This document shows, piece by piece, positions 19,802 through 28,294 of a DNA stretch of 64,000 bases (positions are counted from its first letter, which is position 1; each line of letters starts with the position of its first letter). Location: assembly GCF_900109645.1 (NCBI RefSeq), contig NZ_FOBG01000001.1, positions 3,586,520-3,650,519 of the forward strand, written 5' to 3'. The stretch is from Duganella sp. CF402. Lineage in GTDB: Bacteria; Pseudomonadota; Gammaproteobacteria; Burkholderiales; Burkholderiaceae_D. Position numbers and translations under genes: made by a program. The notes beneath the pieces are model-generated. The model was not told the DNA's origin, ran no database searches, and was given only the letters and a program-made list of their open reading frames with translations.

Positions 19802-20542
19802 ATGCAAAACACGGTACATTTTATTCTCCAGGGTAAAGGCGGCATCGGCAAGACCTTGGTCTCGACCATCCTTGCGCAGTGGATCGCCAGCAAGGACGTG
19901 GCCGAAGGCCAGCAGCCGCTGCGCTGCTACGACACCGACCAGGAGAATGCGACCTTCTCGCGCTACAAGGCGATGAACGTCAAGCATGTGCCGGTGATGA
20001 CCGACAGCCGCACCATCGACAACAAGCGCTTCGACGCGCTGATGATCGACCTGCTGGAAGAAGACGGCAACTGCGTGATCGACAACGGCGCCAACACCTT
20101 CTCGCCGCTGATGGGCTACCTGATCGAGAACGACTGCTTCGCGCTGCTGCAGGAATCGGGCCGCAAGGTCTACATCCACACCATCGTCGGCGGCGGCGAC
20201 ACCCTGCACGATACCGCGATGGGGTTTGTGTCCACCGCCAAGGCCACCTCGGTGCCGCTGGTGCTGTGGGAAAACGAACACTTCGGCCTGCTGCAATCGG
20301 CGACCGGCAAGCAATTCATCGAATCGCAGACCTATGCCGACAACGCATCGCGCGTGGTGGGCCGGGTGGTGCTGTCGGCGCGCAACGCCGACACCTTCGG
20401 CGCCGACATCAAGAAAATGAACACCGCGCGCCTGACGGCGGCCGAGGTGCGCGAGAGCGACAAATTCAACGTGATGGAAAAGCAGCGCATCAAGGTCGTG
20501 TTCCGCGACCTGTTCGAGCAACTCGACAACGTGCAGTGGTAA
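19802..20542 (+). CDS. TraL/StbB-like P-loop ATPase (conjugal-transfer type, orphan)
   Basis: A 246-residue cytoplasmic ATPase of the SIMIBI/ParA-like class. The Walker A motif GKGGIGKT (residues 11-18) starts the protein, followed by LVSTILAQW and the YDTDQENATFSRY segment. This pattern matches TraL of IncP plasmids and StbB of IncW/IncN plasmids, where the ATPase works with a small membrane protein in plasmid transfer or positioning. A GGGAG ribosome site precedes ATG 19802. The TraM-like gene follows after 6 bases. No relaxase, oriT, type IV secretion or plasmid replication gene is in the window, and base composition matches the surroundings. Its function on the chromosome is unknown. Confidence 0.75.
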   Translation: MQNTVHFILQGKGGIGKTLVSTILAQWIASKDVAEGQQPLRCYDTDQENATFSRYKAMNVKHVPVMTDSRTIDNKRFDALMIDLLEEDGNCVIDNGANTFSPLMGYLIENDCFALLQESGRKVYIHTIVGGGDTLHDTAMGFVSTAKATSVPLVLWENEHFGLLQSATGKQFIESQTYADNASRVVGRVVLSARNADTFGADIKKMNTARLTAAEVRESDKFNVMEKQRIKVVFRDLFEQLDNVQW

Positions 20543-20548
20543 GCCGAC

Positions 20549-21040
20549 ATGGACCAGCAAAAGCTGCGCAGCCTGGTATTTGAAAAGACCGGCGTCAAGA
20601 TCGACGTGGACGACCCGGTGTTCGCGCTGGTGGCGCTGAACGAAGCGGTGCTGGAGGAAGCGGTGGAGCGCCACGTCGCGCGCATCGACGCCGCCTCGGA
20701 AAACCTGCTGCACGTGGCGCAGCAGCAAGGCCACGGGCATGGTCACGCCGCCGCCGAGCACCCGCCCGGCTACGTGCCGACGCCTTCGGCCGGCATGGTG
20801 CGGCCCATCGCCACGCAGTCATCCTCGATCACGCCACGCGAACTGCGCCTGCTGGCGATGGCGGCCGGCATCGCCATCCTGAGCGCCCTGCTGGTGCTGG
20901 GCGGCCAGGCCGCCTTCCACAAATCCGGCCTGAGCGCCGAGCAAGCGCAGGCGCTGCAAAAAGCCGAGCGCATCGAACGCGCCCTGCAACAACTCGATCC
21001 CAAACTCCGCGCCCAGCTGCCCGCCGAATTGCAAAAATAA
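20549..21040 (+). CDS. TraM/StbC-like small membrane protein, partner of the TraL-like ATPase
   Basis: A 163-residue protein. The N-terminal segment (about 1-58) has the DDPVFALVALNEAVLEEAV motif typical of IncP TraM-like proteins, followed by a His/Gly/Pro-rich linker (GHGHGHAAAEHPPG). One strongly hydrophobic helix lies at about 101-120 (LLAMAAGIAILSALLVLGGQ) and a charged C-terminal tail of about 40 residues follows. The predicted form is a single-pass inner-membrane protein. The gene lies 6 bases after the TraL-like ATPase, in the same order as traL-traM on IncP plasmids. Assignment rests on this pairing and the N-terminal motif, so it is moderate. Confidence 0.65.
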   Translation: MDQQKLRSLVFEKTGVKIDVDDPVFALVALNEAVLEEAVERHVARIDAASENLLHVAQQQGHGHGHAAAEHPPGYVPTPSAGMVRPIATQSSSITPRELRLLAMAAGIAILSALLVLGGQAAFHKSGLSAEQAQALQKAERIERALQQLDPKLRAQLPAELQK

Positions 21041-21075
21041 GCGGCCCGCGCGTCGGGCCGGCAGTTTGTGCTAAC

Positions 21076-21095
21076 ATATGAACACCTATTCACTT
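21076..21095 (+). promoter_or_regulatory. SmtB/CzrA-type operator
   Basis: ATATGAACACCTATTCACTT closely matches the 12-2-12 inverted repeat bound by zinc-sensing ArsR/SmtB repressors (core TATGAACA-N2-TATTCA). It ends 10 bases before the ATG of the SmtB-like gene, where a bound repressor would block initiation of the repressor-CDF exporter operon. Confidence 0.75.
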
Positions 21096-21105
21096 GTTAG
21101 CATTC

Positions 21106-21432
21106 ATGAGCTGCCAACACGATTATTCCCATTGCGATCCGCAAATCGCCCAGCTGGCCGATCTGTTCCACCTGCTCGGCGACCCTACCCGGCTGCGCAT
21201 TGTGCTGGCCTGCATGCCGGCGCCGATTGCCGTCAGCGAGATCGCCGCTACACTGGAATTGAGCGGCTCGCTGGTGAGCCACCACCTGCGCCTGCTGCGC
21301 GCGGCCCGCATCGTCAAGTCCGAGCGCCAGGGCAAACAAGTTTTCTATTCCGCCGCCGATGCCCATATCAGCGGCGTACTCAACGATATGCTCGAGCATA
21401 TCGCCGAACCTTCCACCGGGACCGACGCATGA
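21106..21432 (+). CDS. ArsR/SmtB-family zinc-responsive repressor
   Basis: A 108-residue winged-helix repressor from ATG 21106 (a TTG 12 bases upstream is in frame but lies in the operator). The helix-turn-helix is VSEIAATLELSGSLVSHHLRLLR (43-65). The alpha-5 zinc-sensing ligands of SmtB are all present with correct spacing: Asp85, His87, His98 and Glu101 (D-x-H-x10-H-x2-E). An N-terminal Cys/His cluster (Cys3, His5, His9, Cys10) could form an additional alpha-3N site. Zinc binding should release the operator upstream and induce the CDF exporter, whose ATG overlaps this stop (ATGA). Confidence 0.92.
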   Translation: MSCQHDYSHCDPQIAQLADLFHLLGDPTRLRIVLACMPAPIAVSEIAATLELSGSLVSHHLRLLRAARIVKSERQGKQVFYSAADAHISGVLNDMLEHIAEPSTGTDA

Positions 21433-22417
21433 GCAAGCACCACGATCATCACCACCATGACCACGATCATCACGATCACGGACATGGCCACCATCACGGC
21501 CACGATCATGCGCACGGCCATCACCATCATCACGGCGACCCGAACACGATGGGCCGCGCGTTTGCCATCGCCATCGTGCTCAACACGGCCTTCGTCGGCA
21601 TCGAGTTCTTCTACGGCTTCCTGGCCAATTCCACCGCGCTGATGGCCGACGCCGGCCACAACCTGTCCGACGTGCTGGGCCTGATGCTGGCCTGGGGCGC
21701 CGCCATCCTCGCCAGGCGCGCACCGAACAAGCAGTACACCTACGGCCTGCGCAGCACCTCGATGCTGGCCGCGCTGTTCAACGCCATGCTGCTGATGGCG
21801 GCCTGCGGCGGCATCGCCTGGGAAGCCGTGCAGCAGCTGCTGCATCCGGATCCGGTGGCCGGCCTGACGGTGTCGGTGGTGGCCGGGGTCGGCATCCTGG
21901 TCAACGGCTTCTCGGCCTGGCTGTTCATGGCCGGCAGCAAGGACGACATCAATATCCGCGGCGCCTACCTGCACATGGCGGCCGACGCCGCCATCTCGCT
22001 GGGCGTGCTGGTGGCCGGCGTGATCGTGCGCTACACGGCGTGGAACTGGCTCGATCCGCTGGTCAGCATGATCATCGTGGCCTTCATCGTGACCAGCACC
22101 TGGTCGCTGCTCAAGCAGTCGCTGCGCATGATGCTGGCCGCCGTGCCGGACAATGTGGACCGCGCCGGAATCGAACAATTCCTGCGCCAGCAGCCGGGCG
22201 TGAGCGAGGTGTGCGACCTGCACATCTGGGCCATGAGCACCACCGAGAACGCGCTGACGGCGCAACTGGTCACGCCGTCCGGCTACCCGGGCGACGCCGC
22301 CATCGACGCCATCAGCAAGGAACTGCGCGAGGAGTTTTCCATCCAGCACAGCACCCTGCAGACCCGCCTCGGCGCCAGCGCGCAGGAATGCTGTTTAAAG
22401 CCGGAAGTGCACGCCCA

Positions 22418-22421
<4 letters not shown>
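21429..22421 (+). CDS. CDF-family zinc exporter (ZitB/CzcD-like)
   Basis: A 330-residue cation diffusion facilitator. It starts with an extremely His-rich stretch (about residues 4-37, mainly HHDH/HGH repeats) that likely buffers Zn(II). Six membrane helices follow. The zinc-type transport site is complete: HNLSD in helix 2 and HMAAD in helix 5 (both H-x3-D). The C-terminal cytoplasmic domain has [10 protein letters not shown] and ends in a Cys-Cys/His-rich tail. It exchanges cytoplasmic zinc for protons. ATG 21429 overlaps the SmtB-like repressor stop, so zinc should induce both genes. Confidence 0.95.
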
Positions 22422-23350
<929 letters not shown>

Positions 23351-23392
23351 GGAGAACCTCCGGGATGGGGACGGAGGTTCCAGTCTACGCCT

Positions 23393-23896
23393 TTATTTGA
23401 CGTCCACCAGCTCTACGTCGAAGATCAGGGCGGAATTCGGCGGGATGTTGCTGCCCGGACTCGGGCGCGAACCGTAGGCCAGCTCCGACGGGATGATCAG
23501 GGTGCGCTTGCCGCCCACTTTCATGCCCTTGATGCCCTGGTCCCAGCCCTTGATCACGCGGCCGGCGCCCAGCACGAAGTCGAGCGGCTCGCCGCGCGGA
23601 ATCGAGGTGTCGAACAGCTTGCCGTGCATATTCTTGGCCAGCGGGCGGTACAGCCAGCCCGAGTAGTGCATGAACACGGTGGCGCCGACGGTGGCTTCCT
23701 TGCCGGTACCGATCACGGTGTCGGTGATGATCAGCTGTTCGGCGGCCGGGCCCGGCGTGGCCGAGCCGACCACCACCGGCGCGGCCGGAACAGCAGGAGC
23801 CGCCGGAGCAGCTTCAGGCTGGGCTTGCTGCGCCTGCTGGGCCTGGGCGAGCGCAGCCGCCATCAACATTGCAACGAAAACGGAACGACGCTTCAT
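23393..23896 (-). CDS. Periplasmic FKBP-type peptidyl-prolyl cis-trans isomerase
   Basis: A 167-residue exported isomerase. A signal peptide (MKRRSVFVAMLMAAALAQAQ) is followed by a Gln/Ala/Pro-rich linker (about 20-50) and a single FKBP domain (about 55-167) with VFMHYSGWLY, GEPLDFVLGAGRVIKGWDQGIKGMKVGGKR and LAYGSRPSPGSNIPPNSALIFDVEL. The FK506-pocket aromatics are largely kept, so it should catalyse prolyl isomerisation in envelope-protein folding. It lies between cysK and tcdA on the same strand. Confidence 0.92.
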   Translation of the reverse strand: MKRRSVFVAMLMAAALAQAQQAQQAQPEAAPAAPAVPAAPVVVGSATPGPAAEQLIITDTVIGTGKEATVGATVFMHYSGWLYRPLAKNMHGKLFDTSIPRGEPLDFVLGAGRVIKGWDQGIKGMKVGGKRTLIIPSELAYGSRPSPGSNIPPNSALIFDVELVDVK

Positions 23897-23943
23897 GTGG
23901 TCTCTTTCGATGAGTTCTTCGGACAGCTCGGAATGATAGCAAA

Positions 23944-24783
23944 CTAGACGGCGTCCGGGGACGCTGTCGGCAGTGCGCCATCGGCCAGCTTGCGCAGCGC
24001 GTGGCCGGCGCACACCATGCCGAAGGTGGCGGTGACCACCATCGCCGAGCCGAAGCCGGCGCAGTTCAGGCCGGTGACGCCACCGCTGCGGTCGTCGCCA
24101 TCGACCGCGCACACCTCGCCGGTTTCCGGGAACTTCAGCGGTTCGGTCGAGAACACGGCGTCGATGTGGAACTTGGTCTTCTCGCCGCGCGGGAAGCCGT
24201 ACTGGGCGCGCATGATCTTGCGCACCTTTTTCAGCAGCGGCTCCTGCTCGGTCCTGGCCAGGTCGCGCACCGAGATTTGCGCGGCGTCGGTCTTGCCGCC
24301 GGCGCTGCCGATGGTGATCACCGGCATGTCGTGGCGGCGGGCCCAGGCCAGCATGGCGGCCTTGGCCTTGACCGAATCGGTGGCGTCGATCAGGTAATCG
24401 TAGCGGCCGGCGCCCATCATCTGCTCCAGGTTGTCCGGATCGACAAAGTCCTCGATCTGGTTGACCTGACAGGACGGATTGATCTGGGCGATGCGCTCGG
24501 CCAGCGCACTGATCTTGGCCATGCCGACGGTGCTGCTCAGGGCCTGGATCTGGCGGTTGATGTTCGACTCGGCCACGTTGTCGAGGTCGATCAGCGTGAG
24601 CTGGCCGATGGCGCTGCGCGCCAGCGCCTCGACGATCCACGAACCGACGCCGCCGACGCCCACCACGCAAATGTGGGCGCTGCGGAAACGCGCCAGCGCA
24701 TGGGCGCCATACAGGCGGGCGATGCCGCCGAAACGCCGCTCGAAGTCGACGTCATCAAACTGGGGAGAAGTATTGCTGTTCAT
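23944..24783 (-). CDS. tcdA: tRNA threonylcarbamoyladenosine dehydratase
   Basis: A 279-residue E1-like (ThiF/MoeB family) ATP-dependent enzyme that cyclises t6A to ct6A at position 37 of ANN-decoding tRNAs. The N-terminus RRFGGIARLYG and the nucleotide-binding VGVGGVGSWIVEALARS (about 41-57) are followed by DATDSVKAKAAML and the C-terminal GFGSAMVVTATFG typical of TcdA/CsdL. Notably sua5, which makes the upstream threonylcarbamoyl-AMP, is in the same window at 35853. Confidence 0.93.
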   Translation of the reverse strand: MNSNTSPQFDDVDFERRFGGIARLYGAHALARFRSAHICVVGVGGVGSWIVEALARSAIGQLTLIDLDNVAESNINRQIQALSSTVGMAKISALAERIAQINPSCQVNQIEDFVDPDNLEQMMGAGRYDYLIDATDSVKAKAAMLAWARRHDMPVITIGSAGGKTDAAQISVRDLARTEQEPLLKKVRKIMRAQYGFPRGEKTKFHIDAVFSTEPLKFPETGEVCAVDGDDRSGGVTGLNCAGFGSAMVVTATFGMVCAGHALRKLADGALPTASPDAV

Positions 24784-24859
24784 GTCGCCATTTTAACGGA
24801 CGTCGGCAAAATCAATGCTAATATCAAATTTGACAACATTCGTTCGAGAAAGGTTTGCC

Positions 24860-25981
24860 ATGCGCCTGTGTCTGCCGCTCCTCCTCTGCTGCGCCACCGC
24901 CGTCGCCGCCGCGCCGGACAAACAAGACCAGGACACGCTGCAAACCCTGCGCATCCACCTCACCCGCTCGTTTGAACTATCGCCAGAGCTGCCGCTGGAC
25001 GCCGACTTGCGCGCCCGCGCCAACGAACTGAGCGCCGCACACCTGGAACGCATCAGCGCCCTGCTGCCGGCATGGCTGGCGGAAGAACGCAAGCTGCAAA
25101 GCGCCAGCGGCAAACCGGCCGAGCCGTCCTATGTGTACTTTGCGCTCTGGGCCCGGCTGCTCAATGAACTGGCCTTGTGGCAGCTGGAGCCGGGCGACGC
25201 CGCCTACGAGCAAGCCACGGTGGCGGCGCTGGGCGCTTCGCCGCTGCAATGCAATCTGCACAATGACAGCCGCTTCACCGACTACGCCGCCCGCATCGCC
25301 CGCATCCAGCAACTGCCGGCGGCGCAGCGCCCCGCCATGCTGGCCGCAGAACGCGAATCGCTGGCGCGCTGGGGCCAGCCGCGCCCGGCGCCGGCCGCGT
25401 GGCCCGAACCGCTGCCGCAACAAGCCGCGCTGGCCTTGCTGGCGCCCGGCCAGAAAGACCGGCCAGCCTTGCCGCCCACGCTTGCGGCACAGCTGTTGAG
25501 CGAAAAGAAGGACTACGCCACGATGGCGCGCGAAGATCAGTGCCTGCTGCAACTGTGGTGGTTCAAGCGCAGCCTGCAACAAGGGGTGGCGCCGGCCATC
25601 GCCTTGAGCGCTTTCCGCTACGGCACCATGATCAGTGCCGACGTGCGCTTCGCCGGCATGTTCGAGCCGCCCAGCGCCGTCAGCAAACCGGCACCCGCAG
25701 CGGCCACCGGCAAGCCGCCCTTTCCGCCCATCGCCACCCGCTTCCAGGCTGGCGGCGCCACCGTCGTGCAGTTCAAGCAGGACGCCAGCGGCAAGACGCA
25801 GCAAGCCAGCGTGGTAGCCCGCAATATATCCGTACCGGGCATACGCGGCGTGCGGCCGGTCGCCTTTGAAACGCTGTTCGATGCGCAAACGCTGAAGTAC
25901 GCGATGGACAACAAGCTGCCCGCCGGCGGCGCGGTATCCAAGCTCCAACTGGTCTGGAAAATGGAGGACAAACAGCCATGA
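24860..25981 (+). CDS. Secreted protein of unknown function, first of a coupled pair
   Basis: A 373-residue protein starting at ATG 24860, whose start gives a clean signal peptide (MRLCLPLLLCCATAVAA, cleavage before APDKQ). The mature part is Ala/Gln-rich and mainly helical up to about residue 270. A C-terminal strand-rich segment (about 285-373) starts IATRFQAGGATVVQFKQDASGKTQQASVV and resembles a TonB-C or carboxy-terminal energy-transducer fold only loosely. I do not recognise a family. The stop overlaps the start of the next secreted protein (ATGA), so the two are translationally coupled and may act together in the periplasm. Confidence 0.75.
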   Translation: MRLCLPLLLCCATAVAAAPDKQDQDTLQTLRIHLTRSFELSPELPLDADLRARANELSAAHLERISALLPAWLAEERKLQSASGKPAEPSYVYFALWARLLNELALWQLEPGDAAYEQATVAALGASPLQCNLHNDSRFTDYAARIARIQQLPAAQRPAMLAAERESLARWGQPRPAPAAWPEPLPQQAALALLAPGQKDRPALPPTLAAQLLSEKKDYATMAREDQCLLQLWWFKRSLQQGVAPAIALSAFRYGTMISADVRFAGMFEPPSAVSKPAPAAATGKPPFPPIATRFQAGGATVVQFKQDASGKTQQASVVARNISVPGIRGVRPVAFETLFDAQTLKYAMDNKLPAGGAVSKLQLVWKMEDKQP

Positions 25982-26967
25982 AACTTCACCACATCTTGCC
26001 CGCATTGCTGTTGTGCGCGGCCGTCCCCGCCAGCGCCGCCTACGACTCGCCACTGCGCGAACAAGCGATCCAGGCGTTCTGGTGGGGCGACTTCGCCGCA
26101 CTGGAGCAGCAGAACGCGGTGCTGCGCCAGCCCGGCCACATCAGCAGCGACGGTACGCAGGAAATCGAGTGGTTCCGCATCGGCGTGGATAAGGTCATCC
26201 ACCAGGAAGCCAAGGATCAGGAGGCTTACCTGCAAGAACTTGAAAAACTGACGCTGCAATGGACCAAAGAGCATCCGCAGTCGGCGCTGGCGCATGTGCT
26301 GTATGCCAAGGTGCTGGTGGCGCACGCATGGGCCTATCGCGGCGGCGGCTTCGTCAAGGACGTGCCGCCGGCAGCGTGGAAGGATTTCGAGACCTATCTG
26401 CAGCGCGCCACCCAATACCTGCTCGATCATGGCGAGGTGGCGCTGAGCGACAGTTATGGCCACGACGCCCTGCTCACCATCGCCAAGGCGACGAGCTGGG
26501 ATGACAAGCAACTATGGGACATTATCAATGACGGTCTGAAGCGCAATCCGGAAGACGCCAGCCTGTACTTCACCGCCCTGACGGCGGTGCTGCCCAAATG
26601 GGGCGGCGATGTGCGAAGGCTGGACAAGTTCATCCGCAAGGCCGCCGAACAGACCAAGGCGCAGTTCGGCACCGGCATGTACTCACGCTTGTATTCGCTC
26701 GCCGCCGAACAGGAATTCGGCCACGCACTGTTCCAGACCAGCCATGTGGACTGGCCGACCATGAAGCAAAGCTATGAAGACATGCTGGCGCGCTACCCCA
26801 GCGACGGCCGCCGCAACCGCTACGCCTACATGGCCTGCCTGGCCAAGGACAAGCCCACCCTGCTGACCCAGCTCGACCTGCTGGGCGATAAGGTCGCCCC
26901 CGACTCATGGGGTGCGAATCCGCAACGCAGCCTCGAAGGCTGCCAGCGCTGGGCCAGGGAGGGCTAG
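25978..26967 (+). CDS. Secreted helical-repeat protein, resembles DUF4034 proteins
   Basis: A 329-residue exported protein with signal peptide MKLHHILPALLLCAAVPASAA. The mature region looks like an all-helical TPR-like repeat protein: AFWWGDFAALEQQNAVL, then HPQSALAHVLYAKVLVAHAWAYRGG, a PEDASLYFTALTAVLPKWGGD segment and a final C-x-R-W tail. The AWAYRGGGF and LPKWGGD motifs recall DUF4034, but I cannot confirm this without a profile search. No catalytic motif is seen. It is coupled to the preceding secreted gene by a 4-base overlap. Confidence 0.75.
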   Translation: MKLHHILPALLLCAAVPASAAYDSPLREQAIQAFWWGDFAALEQQNAVLRQPGHISSDGTQEIEWFRIGVDKVIHQEAKDQEAYLQELEKLTLQWTKEHPQSALAHVLYAKVLVAHAWAYRGGGFVKDVPPAAWKDFETYLQRATQYLLDHGEVALSDSYGHDALLTIAKATSWDDKQLWDIINDGLKRNPEDASLYFTALTAVLPKWGGDVRRLDKFIRKAAEQTKAQFGTGMYSRLYSLAAEQEFGHALFQTSHVDWPTMKQSYEDMLARYPSDGRRNRYAYMACLAKDKPTLLTQLDLLGDKVAPDSWGANPQRSLEGCQRWAREG

Positions 26968-27027
26968 CCCGGCGCGGTGCAAGCGATTACTCTAGAATAC
27001 CCCTGTTACCAGCCAGAGCCCCCTGCC

Positions 27028-28263
27028 ATGAGCAATTCTTTGTACGACACCGCCCCCGATTTCAGCCAGCCGATCGCTGTGCTGAAGCATTGCCACGACC
27101 GCATCCGCAAGCAGCTGCAAACCATGCAGAACCTGCTCGGCCACCTGCCCAAGCACGGCGCCGATGCCGACGCGCAAAAGGCCGCGCAGGCGGTGCTCAA
27201 GTATTTCAACCACGCCGCCCACCTGCACCACGAGGACGAGGAACAAAACCTGATCCCGATGCTGCAGGCCACCGCGCGCGACGCCGATGCCGCGCTGTTG
27301 GCAGAGCTCACGCCCGCCATCCTGGCCGGCCACCAGCAGATGGATCAAGACTGGTCTATACTTAAATCGCAACTTGAGCAGATTGCCAATGGCGCCAGTT
27401 CCACCCTCTCGGCCAGCGATGTCGCCCGTTTCTGCGACACTTACGCGGCCCACATGGTGGTCGAGGAAAGCAATATCGCGCCGATGGCCAAGCGCCTGTT
27501 CAGCGCCGAGCAAATGGCGCAATTGGGCAGCGCAATGCAGGTGCGGCGCGGGATTACCCCCGACCTGCCGATCAGCCAGGTGCCCGAACAACAAGCCGCC
27601 CCGGTCAGCAACACGGTGGCCGACGGTGTGGTGCTGGCGGACTTGCGCCTCGATTACGGCCGCGCCAGCCTGACGGAACACGATGTGCTGGACGATCCGA
27701 TCGCCCAGTTCGGCAAATGGTTTGAGGAAGCGCTGCACGCCAAGGTCAATGAACCGAACGCGATGAGCGTGGCGACGGTCGACGCGGATGGCAAGCCCAG
27801 TTCGCGCATTGTCCTGATCAAGCAATACGATCAGCGGGGCTTCACCTGGTACACCAATTACGAGAGCCAGAAAGGCCGGCAACTGCGCGACAACCCGCAC
27901 GCCGCCTTGTTATTCTTTTGGAGTGAGCTGGAACGCCAGGTGCGCATCGAAGGCAAGGTGGTGCAGACCAGCGCCGAGGAAAGCGACAAGTATTTCTACA
28001 GCCGGCCGGTGAAGAGCCAGATCGCCGCGATCGCTTCGCAGCAGAGCGCGCCCATCGCCAACCGCGAGTTGATGGAAACTAATTACGATGCCGCCGCAGC
28101 TGCCAGCGGCGAACATCCGGTGCGGCCGGCGCACTGGGGCGGCTACCGCCTCGATCCGCAGCGGATTGAATTCTGGCAAGGTCGCCGCTCGCGCTTCCAT
28201 GACCGGATTGTGTATGTCAAGCAGGCAGATGGCAGCTGGATCAAGGAGCGTTTGCAGCCGTAA
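27028..28263 (+). CDS. pdxH: Hemerythrin-domain / pyridoxamine 5'-phosphate oxidase fusion protein
   Basis: A 411-residue single ORF from ATG 27028; an upstream in-frame GTG adds an unconvincing leader. Residues 1-165 form a hemerythrin-like four-helix domain with candidate diiron ligands His23, His68 and Glu72 (HHEDEE), His102, His142 and Glu146 (HMVVE). After a linker (about 172-200), residues 203-411 are a complete Pdx[34 protein letters not shown], the FMN-contacting [27 protein letters not shown] and the active-site [13 protein letters not shown]. PdxH uses O2 and FMN to make pyridoxal phosphate, so a fused O2- or iron-binding domain is suggestive. There is no Met codon between residues 170 and 246 and no ribosome site, so separate expression of PdxH is unlikely. 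Confidence 0.9.
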   Translation: MSNSLYDTAPDFSQPIAVLKHCHDRIRKQLQTMQNLLGHLPKHGADADAQKAAQAVLKYFNHAAHLHHEDEEQNLIPMLQATARDADAALLAELTPAILAGHQQMDQDWSILKSQLEQIANGASSTLSASDVARFCDTYAAHMVVEESNIAPMAKRLFSAEQMAQLGSAMQVRRGITPDLPISQVPEQQAAPVSNTVADGVVLADLRLDYGRASLTEHDVLDDPIAQFGKWFEEALHAKVNEPNAMSVATVDADGKPSSRIVLIKQYDQRGFTWYTNYESQKGRQLRDNPHAALLFFWSELERQVRIEGKVVQTSAEESDKYFYSRPVKSQIAAIASQQSAPIANRELMETNYDAAAAASGEHPVRPAHWGGYRLDPQRIEFWQGRRSRFHDRIVYVKQADGSWIKERLQP

Positions 28264-28271
28264 GCAAGATG

Positions 28272-28289
28272 CCTCCTTTCTTGAGGAGG
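28272..28289 (+). promoter_or_regulatory. Hairpin covering the cfa ribosome binding site
   Basis: CCTCCT (28272-28277) can pair perfectly with AGGAGG (28284-28289), extendable by a T-G wobble to leave a 4-base loop. The right arm is the whole Shine-Dalgarno sequence of cfa, 5 bases before its TTG start. The left arm is an anti-Shine-Dalgarno sequence just after the pdxH stop. It could hold cfa translation low until opened by a ribosome, a small RNA or temperature. No U-tract follows, so it is not a terminator. Confidence 0.6.
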
Positions 28290-28294
28290 TTATC

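Noticed and set aside
19802..21040. Integrative conjugative element carrying the TraL/TraM-like genes
   Set aside because: No relaxase, coupling protein, type IV secretion, integrase or attachment site; flanking genes are housekeeping with similar composition.
21440..21540. Dense CAC/CAT repeats resembling a repeat array
   Set aside because: They encode the His-rich N-terminus of the CDF exporter in frame; no spacer-repeat structure, so not CRISPR.
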